The notes below the pieces were generated by a model that saw only the letters and a list, made by a program, of their open reading frames with translations, was not told the DNA's origin and ran no database searches. The translations under genes and the position numbers were made by a program. From assembly GCA_022393335.1 (NCBI GenBank), contig JAJEKB010021049.1, positions 357,154-421,153 of the forward strand: DNA of 64,000 nt, in the 5' to 3' direction. The stretch is from Macrotrachela quadricornifera. Lineage: Eukaryota; Rotifera; Eurotatoria; Philodinida; Philodinidae. Every line of letters starts with the position of its first letter. Within the stretch, counting starts at the first letter, position 1. This document shows, piece after piece, positions 35,145 through 47,844 of the stretch.

Positions 35145-36215
35145 TTAATGAATCTGAAATTTTGGGTTAATAAAAAGTTTTCCTCCTCCTGCTTGTCGTC
35201 TAACGCATTGATTGAATGACACATGTTCACATTGTTCTCGATACCACCACCATCCATGGTCAGCCCACCCGTCGTATACACATTCATCACTTATATATCG
35301 AGCGGCATATATAGCTGCTCCACCAAATGCAGATTGCACTTCAATTAGTGGATGTTCACGTGGAATTGGCGCCTGATGAATTCCGATCAATCGTTTATAT
35401 AATAATGTTTGGTCAATAAAAATCCCGGTCAAATGTCTAATACGATGCCAACAATCAAATGTCAATGTGGGCCATGTGCGTAATGCCCAAATATCATAGT
35501 ATTCAGATGTTTGTGTAGCTGTCATGACAGCCCACGAAAATGGAGGATAAATAAAATTTGAAAGAAAATTAGTAGTAGTAAATGTTGGCGATGAAGTGAC
35601 ATCAACATCAAGTACAAGATAGAAATCAAACTGAGGTAAATCATGACGTGCATACTGAAGTAGATTATTACGGCATAAGGAAAGACGTTTAGTACCTGGT
35701 ATTATATAAAGAGAAAAAGGTTGTTCTTACGTATATTAAGTTCAGCAATTCAACTTACGTGCAAAAACACGCCATCGCTGTTGTCCTTCTGTGTAAACAC
35801 GAACATATTTCGAGTCATTTCTAGCCCATTCTTGTAGAAATTCTAATGTTCCATCATTTGAATCAGACTCACTCAAATATATACGATAGTAACCAAACAA
35901 TGCACCAATCGAAAGTACATTATGTCGAAAACCGATAAGATGTTTTTCAACATTTCGACAACAAGCAGTAATAATTAATGTTGCATTTGATAGATTGACA
36001 TTTTTTGTTGTTGTTACCGGTAAAGGAAGTGGTCGACTCGTATATGCTACTGTTCGATTATCTTTCCAAAACGGAACAGTTGGAAATGAATATGTTCGAA
36101 CAAAATGATGATAAACAAAAACGGTGCGAAGAATAAAAGCAATGTAGATAAGGAAAACAAGCTTTAACAAATGTGCGAGACGAAATAAATGTCGGTACCG
36201 TGTTCGTAATCTCAT
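35145..36215 (-). CDS. GT2/GT69-like glycosyltransferase, type II membrane protein, two exons
   Basis: Minus-strand exons 36215-35759 and 35695-35145 flank a 63-nt phase-1 intron (donor GTAAGT, acceptor TACCAG) and give 335 residues. A basic tail (MRLRTRYRHLFRL) precedes one membrane helix at about 17-36, so the enzyme faces the Golgi or ER lumen. The GT-A-type fold is indicated by ITACCRN near 82-88, SESDSNDGT at 115-123 (nucleotide-sugar region) and VLDVD with DVD at 182-184, a DxD metal site. Later come WAVMTATQ, YDIWALR, SAFGGAAIYAARY and CEHVSFNQC near the end. This order resembles fungal CAP59/CMT1 mannosyltransferases (GT69) and GT2 enzymes; the family call is tentative and substrate unknown. 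Intact. Paralogue of the 51979-53007 gene. Confidence 0.82.
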
Positions 36216-36679
36216 CGAAGAATATCTCTATTTTACTTTCTTCATTGTTTTTGTTTCTAATCGAAAATAGTGAGGAGTTTGTCGAAGTGTATCTACATGC
36301 TTTTGTTACTGATTGTTCTTCACTGTTCTATTACTAACAAAAGCACTTATTGACTGATCGTGAACATAATACATTGAAAAATTGTATTTTGTTTTATCTT
36401 TTGCAACTAATGTTTCAATTGAAAATGGATCTTTGAAATGTAAACGCTTTCTTTGCTTGTAAAGAATTTTCCAATCACTCTGTGGGTTTTTTATACGATG
36501 CAGAGTATGGTTATCTACCGATTCGAATAATCTGACACTGAATCAAATATCTTCTAGAATAAAGAAATAAGTCAACAACAGTTTAATGAGCATGTACACC
36601 ATTCTTTTTATAAGTTACGTTCTTAATAAGAACGGCTCCATACGAACACTCAAAAACTTTGAAAATTTCAGGAAATGAC
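36216..36679. other. Upstream region of the minus-strand glycosyltransferase
   Basis: Probable 5' untranslated and promoter region of the 35145-36215 gene. No specific promoter motif can be claimed. Bounded on the right by a palindromic MITE. Confidence 0.35.
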
Positions 36680-37273
36680 TGACGAGGAAAGCTGCCAAAG
36701 TGTCCAATGAGTTTAGAGCTCATCTTTTGGTCACAGGTAGACCTGGATTAGGTATGAAAAATTCCAAAAGGATACGTGCCTGTAGACCTTCCTTCCAGAG
36801 TTATAACTGTTTTAGTATAATTTCAGCCTGTAGCTCGATGTGCACCAAAAGATCGAATAACATTATTTGGAGCTTGAGATTTAGCTCACAGATAGGTATG
36901 CTTATGACTAGAATCTACTGAAAGATTTCAGCTCAAAAGGATGTTCCCTTCACAAGATATTGAATTCGTAAAAAAAGCATGAGGTTCGCGCTTCTTTCAT
37001 AGGAAAGGAACATTCTTTTGAGCTGAAATTTTCGGTAGATTCTAGTCATGAGCATAGCTATCTGTGAGCTAAATTTCAAGCTTCAAATAATGCCATTCGA
37101 TTTACTGGTCCACATCGAGCTACACGCTAAAATTATACTAAAAAGTTATAACTCTGGAAGAAAGGTCTACAGGTACGTCTTCTTTTGGAATTTTTCATAC
37201 CTAATCGAGGTATACCTGTGACCAAAAGATGGACTCTAAACTCGCTGGATACGTCGACAGCTTTCCTCGTGAG
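36680..37273. repeat. Palindromic MITE, family F1, copy 2
   Basis: Ends GACGAGGAAAGCTG and CAGCTTTCCTCGT with roughly 285-bp complementary arms. It shares with copy 1 the words CATCTTTTGGTCA, CCTTCCTTCCAGAGTTATAA and AGCTGAAATTTT in the same places. Arms differ from each other by small changes. Lies about 470 bp upstream of the start of the 35145-36215 gene. Confidence 0.85.
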
Positions 37274-38214
37274 TTTGTGGCTACCAAAGCAGACAAGGAT
37301 TGATAGAAATGCCTGTAAACGATAAAAAATAGTCTTTTCTGAGCGTTTAAATGTGTGTAGAAAAAAAGGATTTTTCAACGTGAACCCGTACAACTTCTTT
37401 TATCGAATATATATAGGTGTGCAAACGCTAATGGATTTAACTTTATAGCAGTGTACACGGTTATTCTATCGCATACGCATGCAAACCAACAAACAGCCTA
37501 AATTTCTTGGGTTTTTTGACAACATTTTTACTGCCATGGCTTGAGTGATAATTCATAACCGTGTTACTGCGTGCAAAATGAATGAACTAATAGTTTTTCT
37601 CGTACAGATACTTATGTCCTTACTTCTTTTCAGAATTTGAGTATTTAAACGAATAAATGTAGAAAATTTTGGGCGTGTTAAGACACTAAATTTTTCGTTT
37701 TTATTCCGTTAAGAATTTTGGGCATTTAACAGTTAAATACATAAAATATGAAGCGTATCAAAAGCAAAATATTTTATTCTTACTTCGCTCAGAAATTTCT
37801 TACGTTTAAATGGTTAAATATGAAGCATTTCGAATGTGTTGAGAAGTGAAATTTTCATCTTTTGGCACTTTGCGCGTTTATACGGTTTTTCATGGATTTT
37901 AGTATCTAGAGACGCATGTATATGTATGGCAAAGATATTTTATCGCAGTTAAATACGAATAGAAAGCAACTTTATAAACACTGAAGTAATCAAAGCTCGA
38001 CTATGATAGTGAATATATTTATACTTCATTCGGTTGCTTGTAGTTGTATTCACAAGAAGATGTTTATTTTTTTAAGTGTAAGGCTCATTTCAGTTATCCT
38101 AGCTAGTATTGGAGTAATTATTCAGCATTATATGGTCATCTCTCTCGGATTAGGACTTTGATAATAACATGAACATGTACGTGTCACATAATTTAATAAA
38201 TCAAGCTAAAAGAG
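37274..38214. other. Non-coding stretch
   Basis: No supported gene. Between 37620 and 37870 a loose direct repetition of GAATTTGAGTATTTAAACG / GAATTTTGGGCATTTAACAG / GAAATTTCTTACGTTTAAATGG type sequence can be seen, suggesting an old ~100-bp tandem array. Confidence 0.4.
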
Positions 38215-38635
38215 CTATTAACGCAATCTCTTACGAGATTAAAATGTGAAACACGATTTAACTGCTAATGCTGTGCAATTTCGAATCGAAGGTTCTGCAA
38301 TAGTTGGAACTTAGCAGCAATGGTGGATCCGGGAAGAGAACGATAGGGCGGTTGCCCCTCTCTTCGAATTCTATTTGTTTTACTTTTCTCAAAAAATTCA
38401 ACGAAACTACGAATCTAAATTACCTTGAGTGTTCCTGAAAAATGGTTTTTGCTTAAAACCACCCCTTACTCTTCTTCTCAAGTTCTGGATCCACCACTGA
38501 TTAGTAGGCAAGATGTCTTGTAACGGCCTGTGGCGTTACTGAGGATATCTGTCACATCTATGCGGGGACAGGGGAAGTAGTGGGTGCGAATTTTTACTCT
38601 TATATTTAGGCACGCACCCAAACTCAATAACCAAA
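38215..38635 (+). mobile_element. Dispersed element family F2, copy 1
   Basis: Starts with TATTAACGCAATCTCTTACG then GATTAAAATGTGAAACACG, and ends with GTGGGTGCGAATTTTTACTC. Both ends recur at 45388-45850 and (reversed) at 57028-58370, and the first end also at 51765-51805. Just before the second end all copies contain words of the CTGTCACA/CTGTGACG type. A 182-bp hAT-type MITE is nested within (38318-38499). No coding capacity. Confidence 0.6.
38318..38499. mobile_element. hAT-type MITE, 182 bp, with 8-bp target duplication
   Basis: Terminal inverted repeats are CAATGGTGGATCC and GGATCCACCACTG (12 of 13 match). The flanks are CTTAGCAG and ATTAGTAG, an 8-bp duplication with 6 of 8 matching. 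TIRs of the CAGTGGCGGATCC type and 8-bp duplications are characteristic of the hAT superfamily. The element has no coding region. Nested in an F2 element. Confidence 0.75.
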
Positions 38636-38940
38636 TTTGCATATTTCAAATTTAGTTTCTTCTTTATGAACTATATTAACAAATGATTGTGCCTTTAATA
38701 TAGCAAGAAGTCTGTCCTTGATAACTAAGTGGAGAATGATCAAATGAACTATTTAGGTAAATAAGAAATTTAAAGGAAACTGAACCAGCCTCAAACCAAA
38801 ACTTATTGGGTTTAGGATTTTTGATTGATTCTAGCACGTAGTCTAACAACGCTACCGAAAATTCTCTTTTGGTATTTTGTAGTTTCACTTCTGTAGTTTA
38901 ATTTTTTATTGATGAAAAATGTTGTGTCCAATCATTCAGT
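38636..38940. other. Short non-coding stretch
   Basis: No gene or repeat recognised between two elements. Confidence 0.4.
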
Positions 38941-39541
38941 AGAGAAAGAGTTTAGACTTCATCTTTTGGCCATAAATAGACCTCAATAAGATATAAAAAA
39001 CCTCAAAAAGATAACTCCTCTTAACGATTCTGTCTGAAATTACAGGCATTTTACTCGAATTTTTGGCTATGGGATGGTATTTATCAACAAATCAAATGAC
39101 GATGTATCGATTTGAGTTTTTGCCCAAAGACCGGTCTGGTTGTGACTAGAATACTCTGAAATTTTTAGCTTTAAATCACCTTTCCTTCTCGAAATTTCAA
39201 AGTCCCAAATAATCATACATATCTCATAAGAGATGCTAGATTTCTCCTTTTTTAGAGACTTTGAAATTTCGAGAAGGGAAGATGATTTAAAGCTGAAAAT
39301 TTCAGAGTATTCTACTCGTGACCAGACTTCTCTTTGGGTAAAATCTCAGGTCGATACATCGTCATTCGATTTGTTGGTAAACACAATCCCATAATCGAAA
39401 ATTCGGGTAAAATGCCTGAAGCTTCAGACAGAATCGCTAAGGAGAGTTATCCTTTTAAGGTTCTTCATATCTTATTGAGGTCTATTTGTGGCCAAAAGAT
39501 AAAGTCTAAACTCGTCTATCATCTCGAGAGGTTCTCTTGTT
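38941..39541. repeat. Palindromic MITE, family F1, diverged copy 3
   Basis: Left arm AGAAAGAGTTTAGACTTCATC with TTTTGGCCATAAATAGACCT is matched on the right by AGGTCTATTTGTGGCCAAAA and GTCTAAACTCG; centre near 39240. It has the same layout as the F1 copies at 24865 and 36680 (including the GTTGGT/ACCAAC-type inner words and TTTCAGAGTATTCTA) but is considerably diverged from them. Confidence 0.8.
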
Positions 39542-42500
39542 AGATAAAAACAACCCAAACAGTTTGGACGGATGCCTACTTATATTGCAACACCTTTTAG
39601 ATCGTATTTCACAAAGATTCTCGTATCAAAATGGCAACGATATGATATTTAAATTAATGAAAGTGAAATTTTCCGTTTTTAGAACACTTATAAAATCTTA
39701 AGAGAGATTTTATGAACCTACCGAGCATCCATCGATAGGGTCATTTTATGGTAGGATTTCACATATCTTTTTATTATCAATCGACTCGCCTTTTCAAATT
39801 GTGGTTATGGTAAAAATTTTAGGCTTCTGTGATGTAATCTGATGGAGCTACAGGCATTGAAACATGAAAGATTCTGGAAAAACGATACAAAATGATAAAA
39901 ACCGGTCTTTATCGGCATTTTCCCTCTATCTTCGTCATTTTTCATTTGTTTTTTTTCGCGGAACATCTCATTCAAAAAAGCTTCTAAAATTGAACAAAAA
40001 CGCCTTTTACAGCTCTTTCAAAAAGTCGAGTTTTCATACTAAAATAATAGCTTTTTTTATAAAACTGCATATTTTTTACTATGATAGTTATTTAGGGAGC
40101 ACTTTAATACACTGTGTCTGATAGAGAATTTCGTGCTCTACAAAACTCTTATAAAGACTTCAAAAGTGAAGAACAAGAAAGACACCCGAGCTTCTCAAAA
40201 AAAACCAAAATAATGCAATTCTCAACAAAAGTCAACTTTTATCATGAAAATTAAATACCTATATCAATTCTAACTTAAAAGACTAATAAAGACATGTATT
40301 ATTCTGAAGCTCTGTTCAAAACTTAGTTGCTTTGTAAACGATAGACAAATTCTTATTTGCAATAAGCCGACATTATAAAACATCGAATACTTTAAAATTT
40401 AACGAATCAGCCAATATAGTTTTAATCTGCAGAAGCAATTAGTCATTTTCTATGAAGTGAAACTGTAGTTTGATTTTCTGCAAAAAAACTTTTTTGTAAA
40501 ATGAATGAGATCAATATTAATTCAAAAAAATTGAGATGAAGAGGGAAACATTGCACTCCAGGTAGCTCGAAGCAACTCTTAAAAAGACTTCGAGTAGGTT
40601 AAGTTACAAAGTACGCTGTTTCCCCCTTGAGAGAAGTACATTAAAAACAAATCACATGCACCGTGACTATGATATTGTCACTGTTCATCAACAAATATAC
40701 AATCGACAATGTTAAATATTTATTTCTTTTTCTCCGACGACTATGACGTACAGCAGACCGCCTGTGAATGAATGAATAAAAAAACAATTTTCGCTTTTTC
40801 CTGTATCATTCGTAAGCGTATCATTATCGAAAATTATTCTGTGCAAGTGAGACAGTTGTATTTGTTATTTTATCATCATTAATTACACATTGTTATTTTT
40901 ATATTGTATTTGCTTTTGAAATCGAATCGTATTTTTTTACTCCTTTGTAATCAAAGTCTTGATTTTATTTACAATATTTCTTCTGATAAGCATTTTACCG
41001 TTTGATCGCTTTAACAGAAACTTCTATTTCATCTCCCAGAAAAGCTAACTGATTAAACTTTTTTCGTTTCTGTTTACAACAGAAGTACAAGACTTTTCAT
41101 AAAAATATCTGTTGTCAAAATACAACGAGAATATTATCATAAAGCTTTCGTATAAGTAAATAGAAAAAACTCTGCAGTTTTATTCAACGTGACATCTATA
41201 GAGAAACGGCTACTACGAGTTCTAGCACTACCAATCGATTCACCTTTTTTTCGATTACTAAATGAAAATGCGATTTGATTTTACATTGTTTTTCAGAATT
41301 GTGTTATCCACTTAAAAACTCACGATGTCTTCCCAACTGCATTGGAACTAGGGCTTCTTCAAAGCATTCAGTGTACAGAGAAAAAAAATTATTCATATAA
41401 AACAGTAGTGTAGAACACCCCATGCAAAATTTTTGCCAATTTAACGAAGCTTTGTGACGTGAAAATTCGTTAAAAATTTAACGATTTAACGAAAAAAGAT
41501 GTTACCTTTTTGACTGTAAAAACGCGTTAAAAGTGCACAAAATTTAGGACATTCTAGTCATAGGTAGGACTATCTTTGGACAAGATTTCAGATCAAAATA
41601 TCAACGTTCGAGTTTTTGCGAGATAACATATCAAAGGTAAAAGTTTCAGTAAAATGACTATAATACTTCGAGAAAGAGTTAGTGGCTAATAATACTTTTA
41701 GGTTTTGACAATCTCACTATAGCCTATCAAATGATATATGAATAATTGGAATCCGAGTGTACCATCTAAATAGTGTTCCTCGTGAGCTCTAAAAAATGAG
41801 CTATGTATGAACTGATTTGAAGATGTTACATTTTCTGGTAACCATGGCCCACCATTGCAATTTTGTAGAATCTATCAATATTCTTAACTTTTGTTCGTGT
41901 TGCACACTTTTTTTTCTAATTTTTGAGATCACTAATCGATAGAGCTTGAAAAACTACAATTATGGTCAAAATTTGACATTGCTTCAAAACTGTCTTCATA
42001 AAAAGTTATGAAGATAAAGATCTATGCACTTAATAAACAATCAATTTTTTCTCCAAAGTCATCGTACTTTTGTATAGATTACATTTTTCCAACGTAAAAC
42101 GTTCAGATTCGTAAAGGACTTGAAATTTTGAGTTAGAAAAAAAAAATAGTTTTCACTAAATTTTGAAGAACGGTTATTCTGTAAGGGTCTCAATAATGGC
42201 AAATGAAACTCAGAGAGTGATTAGAACTATATAAGAAATGTAGCAGTTTTGAGGGATCTTATCATAATATTCGTAATCAGCATCCCTGAATCTACAAGCA
42301 CAACTGGTTTTTACTCGTGAAAAAAGAAATTTTTTTCCATAGTGTCTGTAAGAACATCAGGCACAAAAATCATAAGTGTCGTTTTTCGCTAAATAAAGTT
42401 GAAAAAAGCAATTAGAAAGAATTTCTCATTCCAATGTAATAGAAATAAATCAATTCTCATGAGGGCGAGAAATCAGCCTTATCCGTCCTACTCCTTTCGT

Positions 42501-42807
42501 AGTGCACCTGTCAAAGTCAGCTAAAGTTCCACTATCTGAAAGTTTTGAAAATTTTGAAAACTTTTACGGGTTTCAAAATTCGCACAAATTGATGTATGCA
42601 TAAATAAAAATATACAATCATTTATAGATACCTTTTGTATATGCGTCTATGAAACAGTTAGATTCGGTAGAAAATATTTTCCTTCATATTGGTCTAGCTT
42701 CTTACGATGTCTGTCTGTTCCATTCTTCGTATTCGATAAATATGAATAACTCATGTTCTTCACACTGATTTAATGTGTTGATCTAAGGTCGGAATGACTG
42801 AAATGAA
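39542..42807. other. Long non-coding stretch
   Basis: No supported gene; open frames are low-complexity. Around 41420-41530 words of the TTTAACGA/TCGTTAAA type cluster in both orientations. A segment near 41550-41700 faintly echoes F1 element sequence. Otherwise plain AT-rich DNA. Confidence 0.4.
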
Positions 42808-44262
42808 TCAAGAAAAACGGTCACAGTTATCGGGTATTTCTCTCAAGAAATATGTTCCCACTTTTGCGAATTCAGACCTTCTGTGTTCTCGACGTTCATC
42901 TTCACCGTCAATCAATATGATTTCAGACTTCTTGTAATGTTTTGCTACAAATGAAAGCAAAGAATTGTGGCGGATAATCGATCCAAATACTATCAAAGTA
43001 TATTGCCGACGACGAATGTTGGACTTAACAATATTTTCGGTTGATAATTCACTAATATCTCGTTGAAATAAATGTGCATATTTTCTCAGCGACAGTGCAA
43101 AACCATATCCAAAACCATACAATCGCTCACCATAATAATTTGTTGTTTCTTCTAATGACCACATTCTATTACTAGAATACCGGTAAAGATAAGGTGGTGG
43201 ATCGTATACATGAAGTTGGCCTTCAAAGGTTAAGATGAAACCATGTAACATAAATTCTTTCATGTAATCGCAATGACTATGGGCTATATATAGAATAGAG
43301 TGCTTTTCTGATGAATTATAATATTTGTAGTTTACAGTCCGAAGGATATATTCTACTAACTTTCTTGTCGTCAATCGGTGTCTAGAATAGTAAATTAATC
43401 GATGAAGCAATAGTTGATATTTAGTAAAGTTAAATCGCTCATAATCTAACGTTAAGTTAATTCTGTTGATGCCATCGATGGATTTGGCATCATTTAATAA
43501 TGTCTTTGGCAAGTGTTTCATAGTTAAATCATCTGCTTTTTCCAAGTTGTCGAAGTACGGCATCGTGCCAGCTGAAATAATTTCATAGTGTCTGTTGCAG
43601 TCCCAACCACCTTTTTTTACTGTCACTGCAAAGTATGAAGCACTATATAAACGTCTATAGTCAAGTTCATGACCAAATTCAAACTTGTACGTTTCCTTTT
43701 TACCAGGAATTAGATCGCTAAAATCTTTTGTTTTTCTCGGAATGCAAGTTTGCATAACGACGCGATTTTCATCATGAATAAATATGTTTCTGGGTATTGT
43801 ATTCAAGAGGAAATGTTCATTAAATCCAAATGACAAGGGATAATATTCGACCTGCAATTTGTGATTATCATCAGAAGAGTGACCATCCGGTGCGCGATAT
43901 GGGCAAATTTTAGGTTTAGGATCTTCAGCTATCAAGCGATTAGTTAATTCATCTTCTCCTAAGTCAATATTGAGGTGTTCTCGTTGTTGCCATGTCATCT
44001 TTTTGATATCTATGACTTGATTTGATGAAGAAATAGGATAAAGAACCGTACATTCAACTATGCAATGCGGTTCTATACATGGTACTGGAACAGTATTTTC
44101 CGGTTTTATTTCAGAAAAATCGCTTGCATTAAACTTCGCTTGGCTTGATAAAACTGTGTTGGTAGGTTCTGATTCGGGTCGTATAGCAACAAATAGCAGA
44201 ATACATAGCATCAATACAACGATAAGTGGCCAAAGTTTACTAATGAACTTTCTTAGAATCAT
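42808..44262 (-). CDS. Exostosin-like type II membrane protein, probable glycan-synthesis enzyme
   Basis: An intact single-exon minus-strand gene of 484 residues. A short basic tail is followed by one membrane helix at about 11-28, then a luminal stem with a Pro/Cys stretch (VPVPCIEPHCIVEC at 58-71). The clearest motif is KKGGWDCNRHYEIISAGT (216-233), continuing PYFDNLE and TMKHLPKTLLNDA. This matches the pattern 'R-H-Y-E-I-(x)-A-x-G-x-x-P-(Y/L)-F' used by exostosin-like (GT47) proteins in the nucleotide-sugar-binding half. The C-terminal half has LYIAHSHCDYMK and LIVFGSIIRHNS blocks I do not recognise. I infer a Golgi glycosyltransferase or relative; activity is unproven. Start is the ATG directly before the anchor. 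Several N-glycosylation sites (for example NLT, NFT, NSS) fit a luminal domain. Confidence 0.75.
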   Translation of the reverse strand: MILRKFISKLWPLIVVLMLCILLFVAIRPESEPTNTVLSSQAKFNASDFSEIKPENTVPVPCIEPHCIVECTVLYPISSSNQVIDIKKMTWQQREHLNIDLGEDELTNRLIAEDPKPKICPYRAPDGHSSDDNHKLQVEYYPLSFGFNEHFLLNTIPRNIFIHDENRVVMQTCIPRKTKDFSDLIPGKKETYKFEFGHELDYRRLYSASYFAVTVKKGGWDCNRHYEIISAGTMPYFDNLEKADDLTMKHLPKTLLNDAKSIDGINRINLTLDYERFNFTKYQLLLHRLIYYSRHRLTTRKLVEYILRTVNYKYYNSSEKHSILYIAHSHCDYMKEFMLHGFILTFEGQLHVYDPPPYLYRYSSNRMWSLEETTNYYGERLYGFGYGFALSLRKYAHLFQRDISELSTENIVKSNIRRRQYTLIVFGSIIRHNSLLSFVAKHYKKSEIILIDGEDERREHRRSEFAKVGTYFLREIPDNCDRFS

Positions 44263-45387
44263 ATTTGATAGCTATTTGAATAATATAAATGATATGTACA
44301 ATCTATTGCTCATTTGCCTAGCTATCTACAATAAAAGATAGTTGAAGTACAAAAATTCATGAGTTTCTGATTGTACATAATATTTTGGATCATTTGTTGT
44401 GAACTCGTTTTATTCAAGTTTGAGCTAGAAAGTATCTTGTTGTCTTTGATATTTTTGCATTCGGTTGGAAATTACGAAGCAGAAGTACAGTTGAAAATCG
44501 TGGCTATTGAAAGAATAATTTACTGCTAGAGCTTGAAAGTGAGTTGGCAAAACAGATTCAGTAGACAACCCATTGGTACTGTCAAGTATACAAGTTATCA
44601 TTTCTGCAAATAAAAAGAGGAATGTGATCCTTTAACAATGAGTCATGCATGAGTATAGCATCACACAATTAAAGTGTTACTAATAGAAAACGAAGATTTC
44701 AGATGAAGATTGAAAAATGTCGAGAATGATTCGAAAGAATATCAACTAAATTCATTCCTTTTTATGGTTTGGGTTGATAACTGACGAAGACAAGGGTTAC
44801 GATCAACTAAATCTTTTGTACAATCTTATTTGCATTTTTTAGTAGTCATACACTCAAACACAAATTTGCCAGAACTTTCGCTGTTGACCTGCCTTTTATA
44901 GTTTCATGTGCTAGTCTTCAGCTGAAACTCAAAACGTGGCAAGTTCATATCAACCCTCAAGACCTGTAACTAAATTCATCATGTAGTTCTTTTGAGTTAT
45001 CTATTAGCTTCCTAAAATTGACACTATTACAATGTTAGCCAAGATGGATGTGAGAAATATTCCATAAAAAAACGAAGAATCTGAAAACATGATGAATTTC
45101 AAAGTTTTAAGTTTTACTTACGACAGAAGATCATTCAGTTTTGTCATACTCCACTTAAAACATATCAAGATCTTAAACTTTGTTACCAGTAGTCTATAAC
45201 GCATTTACTTATTTGACATGCATAAAATCGGACTATTTTGGATCAGTAAAGTATTTTTATTTTTTATTTCATATTTCATCGTCAAGAAAAATTATATACA
45301 CACCAGTCGATAGAGGCCTCTTTGCACTATAAAATCGAATTTCGGATTTCATTCTCTAATTTCAATGCAGATTACAATAGCAAAAAA
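44263..45387. other. Upstream and intergenic stretch
   Basis: The first few hundred bases are the probable promoter and leader of the minus-strand exostosin-like gene. No other gene or repeat was recognised. Confidence 0.4.
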
Positions 45388-45850
45388 AGGTGTTAACATA
45401 ATTCCTCCAGAATTAAAATGTGTAACATGATATATCCATTGTCACTAATTTACTAAAAACTCGTCTTTTCATGTGTACTTGACTATGTTTCTGTGTTATT
45501 TCTTACTTTAGAGCATAGAAGTTTAACGAGGAAATACCCCATGGGTATTTTAACTAGATTTGCGTTATACATCACCTCTCATAGTACCATAAAGTTGTCT
45601 ATCACAATATGTGCCTGTATTCCAGACCGTGCTTTGCATGCCCTATAACGATCTTTAGAATCTGTTCATCGGTTACGGTCTGTGATGTTATCGATCAAGG
45701 CCTGTAATGCTGTGGATCATGGTCTGTAAAGGTTAACTAATTAATTAAGATGTTGGTCACGATCTGTGACGATGTCTATCGCGTCTGTGGGGGTGGAGAA
45801 TGCGGTTAGTGGATGCAAATTTCTATCCCTATACACTTCAACACTCCTTT
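45388..45850 (+). mobile_element. Dispersed element family F2, copy 2
   Basis: Begins TGTTAACATAATTCCTCCAG with AATTAAAATGTGTAACATG and ends with GTGGATGCAAATTTCTATCC then CTATACACTTCAACACTCC. Between 45600 and 45790 the words GGTCTGTGATG, GGCCTGTAATG, GGTCTGTAAAGG and GATCTGTGACG recur every 20-40 bases, an internal degenerate tandem array. No coding region. Confidence 0.6.
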
Positions 45851-47844
45851 CAGATTATGTTTCACAAAATACTGTGCTTTTCATACGATCTCGATCCTCT
45901 GAGTTCACTAGTGTTTCGATGAGGGTCAGACAAAATAGCGATTCGCAAAAAAACTAATCGTATAAAAAGATCATCTATCCAGTTTTTGGTTGAAGAATCT
46001 ATAAAAGTTTTTCTCACAACATCCGATGGTTGACATAGGTCTCTCACAAAAATGCTAAATCAAATAAATTTTCCGTTCATTACAAAGTCGCTTCCGGCCA
46101 AATTGCCTTGATAAAGATGAAAAGCAAAATTTGATGTTCGAATAGTATTTAGTGTTGAGAAACTAGGTCAAAAAGTCTACATTACATTTTTCAATAAGAT
46201 GCTACTTTTCGAACAAACTCAGTAATCTCGTAAAATTCATCAAGAATATAAAGTACATTATTAAGTTTTGATCTTTATTGAATTAATACATCGAGAGTGA
46301 TTCTGCATTGAGGAACTATCTTAGAATCATGAATATTTAATACATTCAATCAGAATATATCTCTTTGAGATATGTTTTAATTGCGCTTGAAATTAACTAC
46401 ACATAATTTCGACTGCTTTTTCTATGAACAATCTCACAGTTTCAGTAGATTCCAACAGAAAAAGGCGAATTTCGTGGAGATTAGAAAATACAATGCTTTT
46501 GAAGGTAATACTCTTCGATTTTGGTTGCAGAAGAAAATAGCTCATATGAAACTGTTTATTCTCAAATATTCTGTTTCTCAAGTCATTGTATATGAGTCAC
46601 AACCAATTATGATCCACCGAGAAGCTGAAGTTTGTTGATATTATTTTTTACGGCAGATAGACTTAAGAAATTTAGGTAGAAACAAAACATTTCACCTGAA
46701 ATAGAAGATTTTTTCTCTAGATATAGACAGTTCAATTACGAGAAAGGTTATATTTGACGAGTACTTTCTAGAACAACAGTAAATTTCCATTTTCTAAACC
46801 ATGAGAAAAGTTTTTCGCTGGATATGTTTAATTGGCAAAATATACTATTTTTAGAACGTGCCTGTACATAATTAGGACAAGTCGGTTGAATTAGCGCGAT
46901 GGATTAGCGTGGAAATAGTCTCATCTGAATGCGCAAAATCAAAATGCCTCTAGTACAGTTTTTCCAAAAGTTTTCAATGCTGAATTTCGATACAAAAAAA
47001 ATTTTCAGTAATATTTCGTTATTTTTATACAAAAACGACCTGTTTTGAAACATGATATACTCCATATTTTTAACATATCATTATTATTAGTTCTTATCTT
47101 GCAAAAAATAACTGCATGTGCTGAGTTGTCGATAAGATCTTCTACTGCTTTTCCCTAGACTATAAGTATAGGGTCTATAAACAGGAATTCATCTTACTGC
47201 ATATATCGCTTTTGTCGATAACAAGGCACAAACGACCACATAACTATGGGACAAATGATCTTTTTTTAGCACAAATGGGTATTTTTTTGGCAAAATGTTA
47301 TCACTTGTACATTAAATAATGCGTAGATGGTTTATCACCATCATCAATGAACGCGATAATTTGTGCAAAATTTCAATTGAAATCTGTGCACATTGATATG
47401 ATCATCAACGGAATGATACTGACTTTGAAATCTTTTCCATTTATCAAGTCTTACAACCTCCAATCATACAGAATTATGATCCAAACGAAATTTTTTTCTT
47501 TTACAACAACACTTCGAAAATCTTTTGTTTTATTTGTGTATAACAACAAAATGATCTATAACTGTGTAAGTTAGTAGTACTTAAAAAATGTAAACGTATT
47601 TTCTAACTGATAATATATAATATAATAGCTTATCATTAGAGAGAGCCTTTTTATGAAAAAAAATAAACATTACGAAAATATATTCAGAGACAAACGATGC
47701 TCGATTAATAATAATATTTTTTATTTAATGTAGAATCATCCTTTATCCTACAATGTTATGTCATTTTATTCGTCCTATGACGAGGAAAAAAGTTACATAT
47801 CCATTTAAAAAACCATTTGACTATTGATGAAAATAAGCCATTTT
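45851..47844. other. Non-coding stretch
   Basis: No supported gene. Open frames at 45862-46047, 46381-46638 and 47347-47574 encode low-complexity peptides. A GGGACAAATGATC / CACAAATGGG set near 47220-47290 hints at an old short repeat. Confidence 0.4.

Noticed and set aside
36700..37393. Frames on both strands with similar peptides
   Set aside because: They are translations of the two arms of an F1 palindrome.
41550..41700. Possible fourth F1 element
   Set aside because: Only short shared words; no complementary second arm found.
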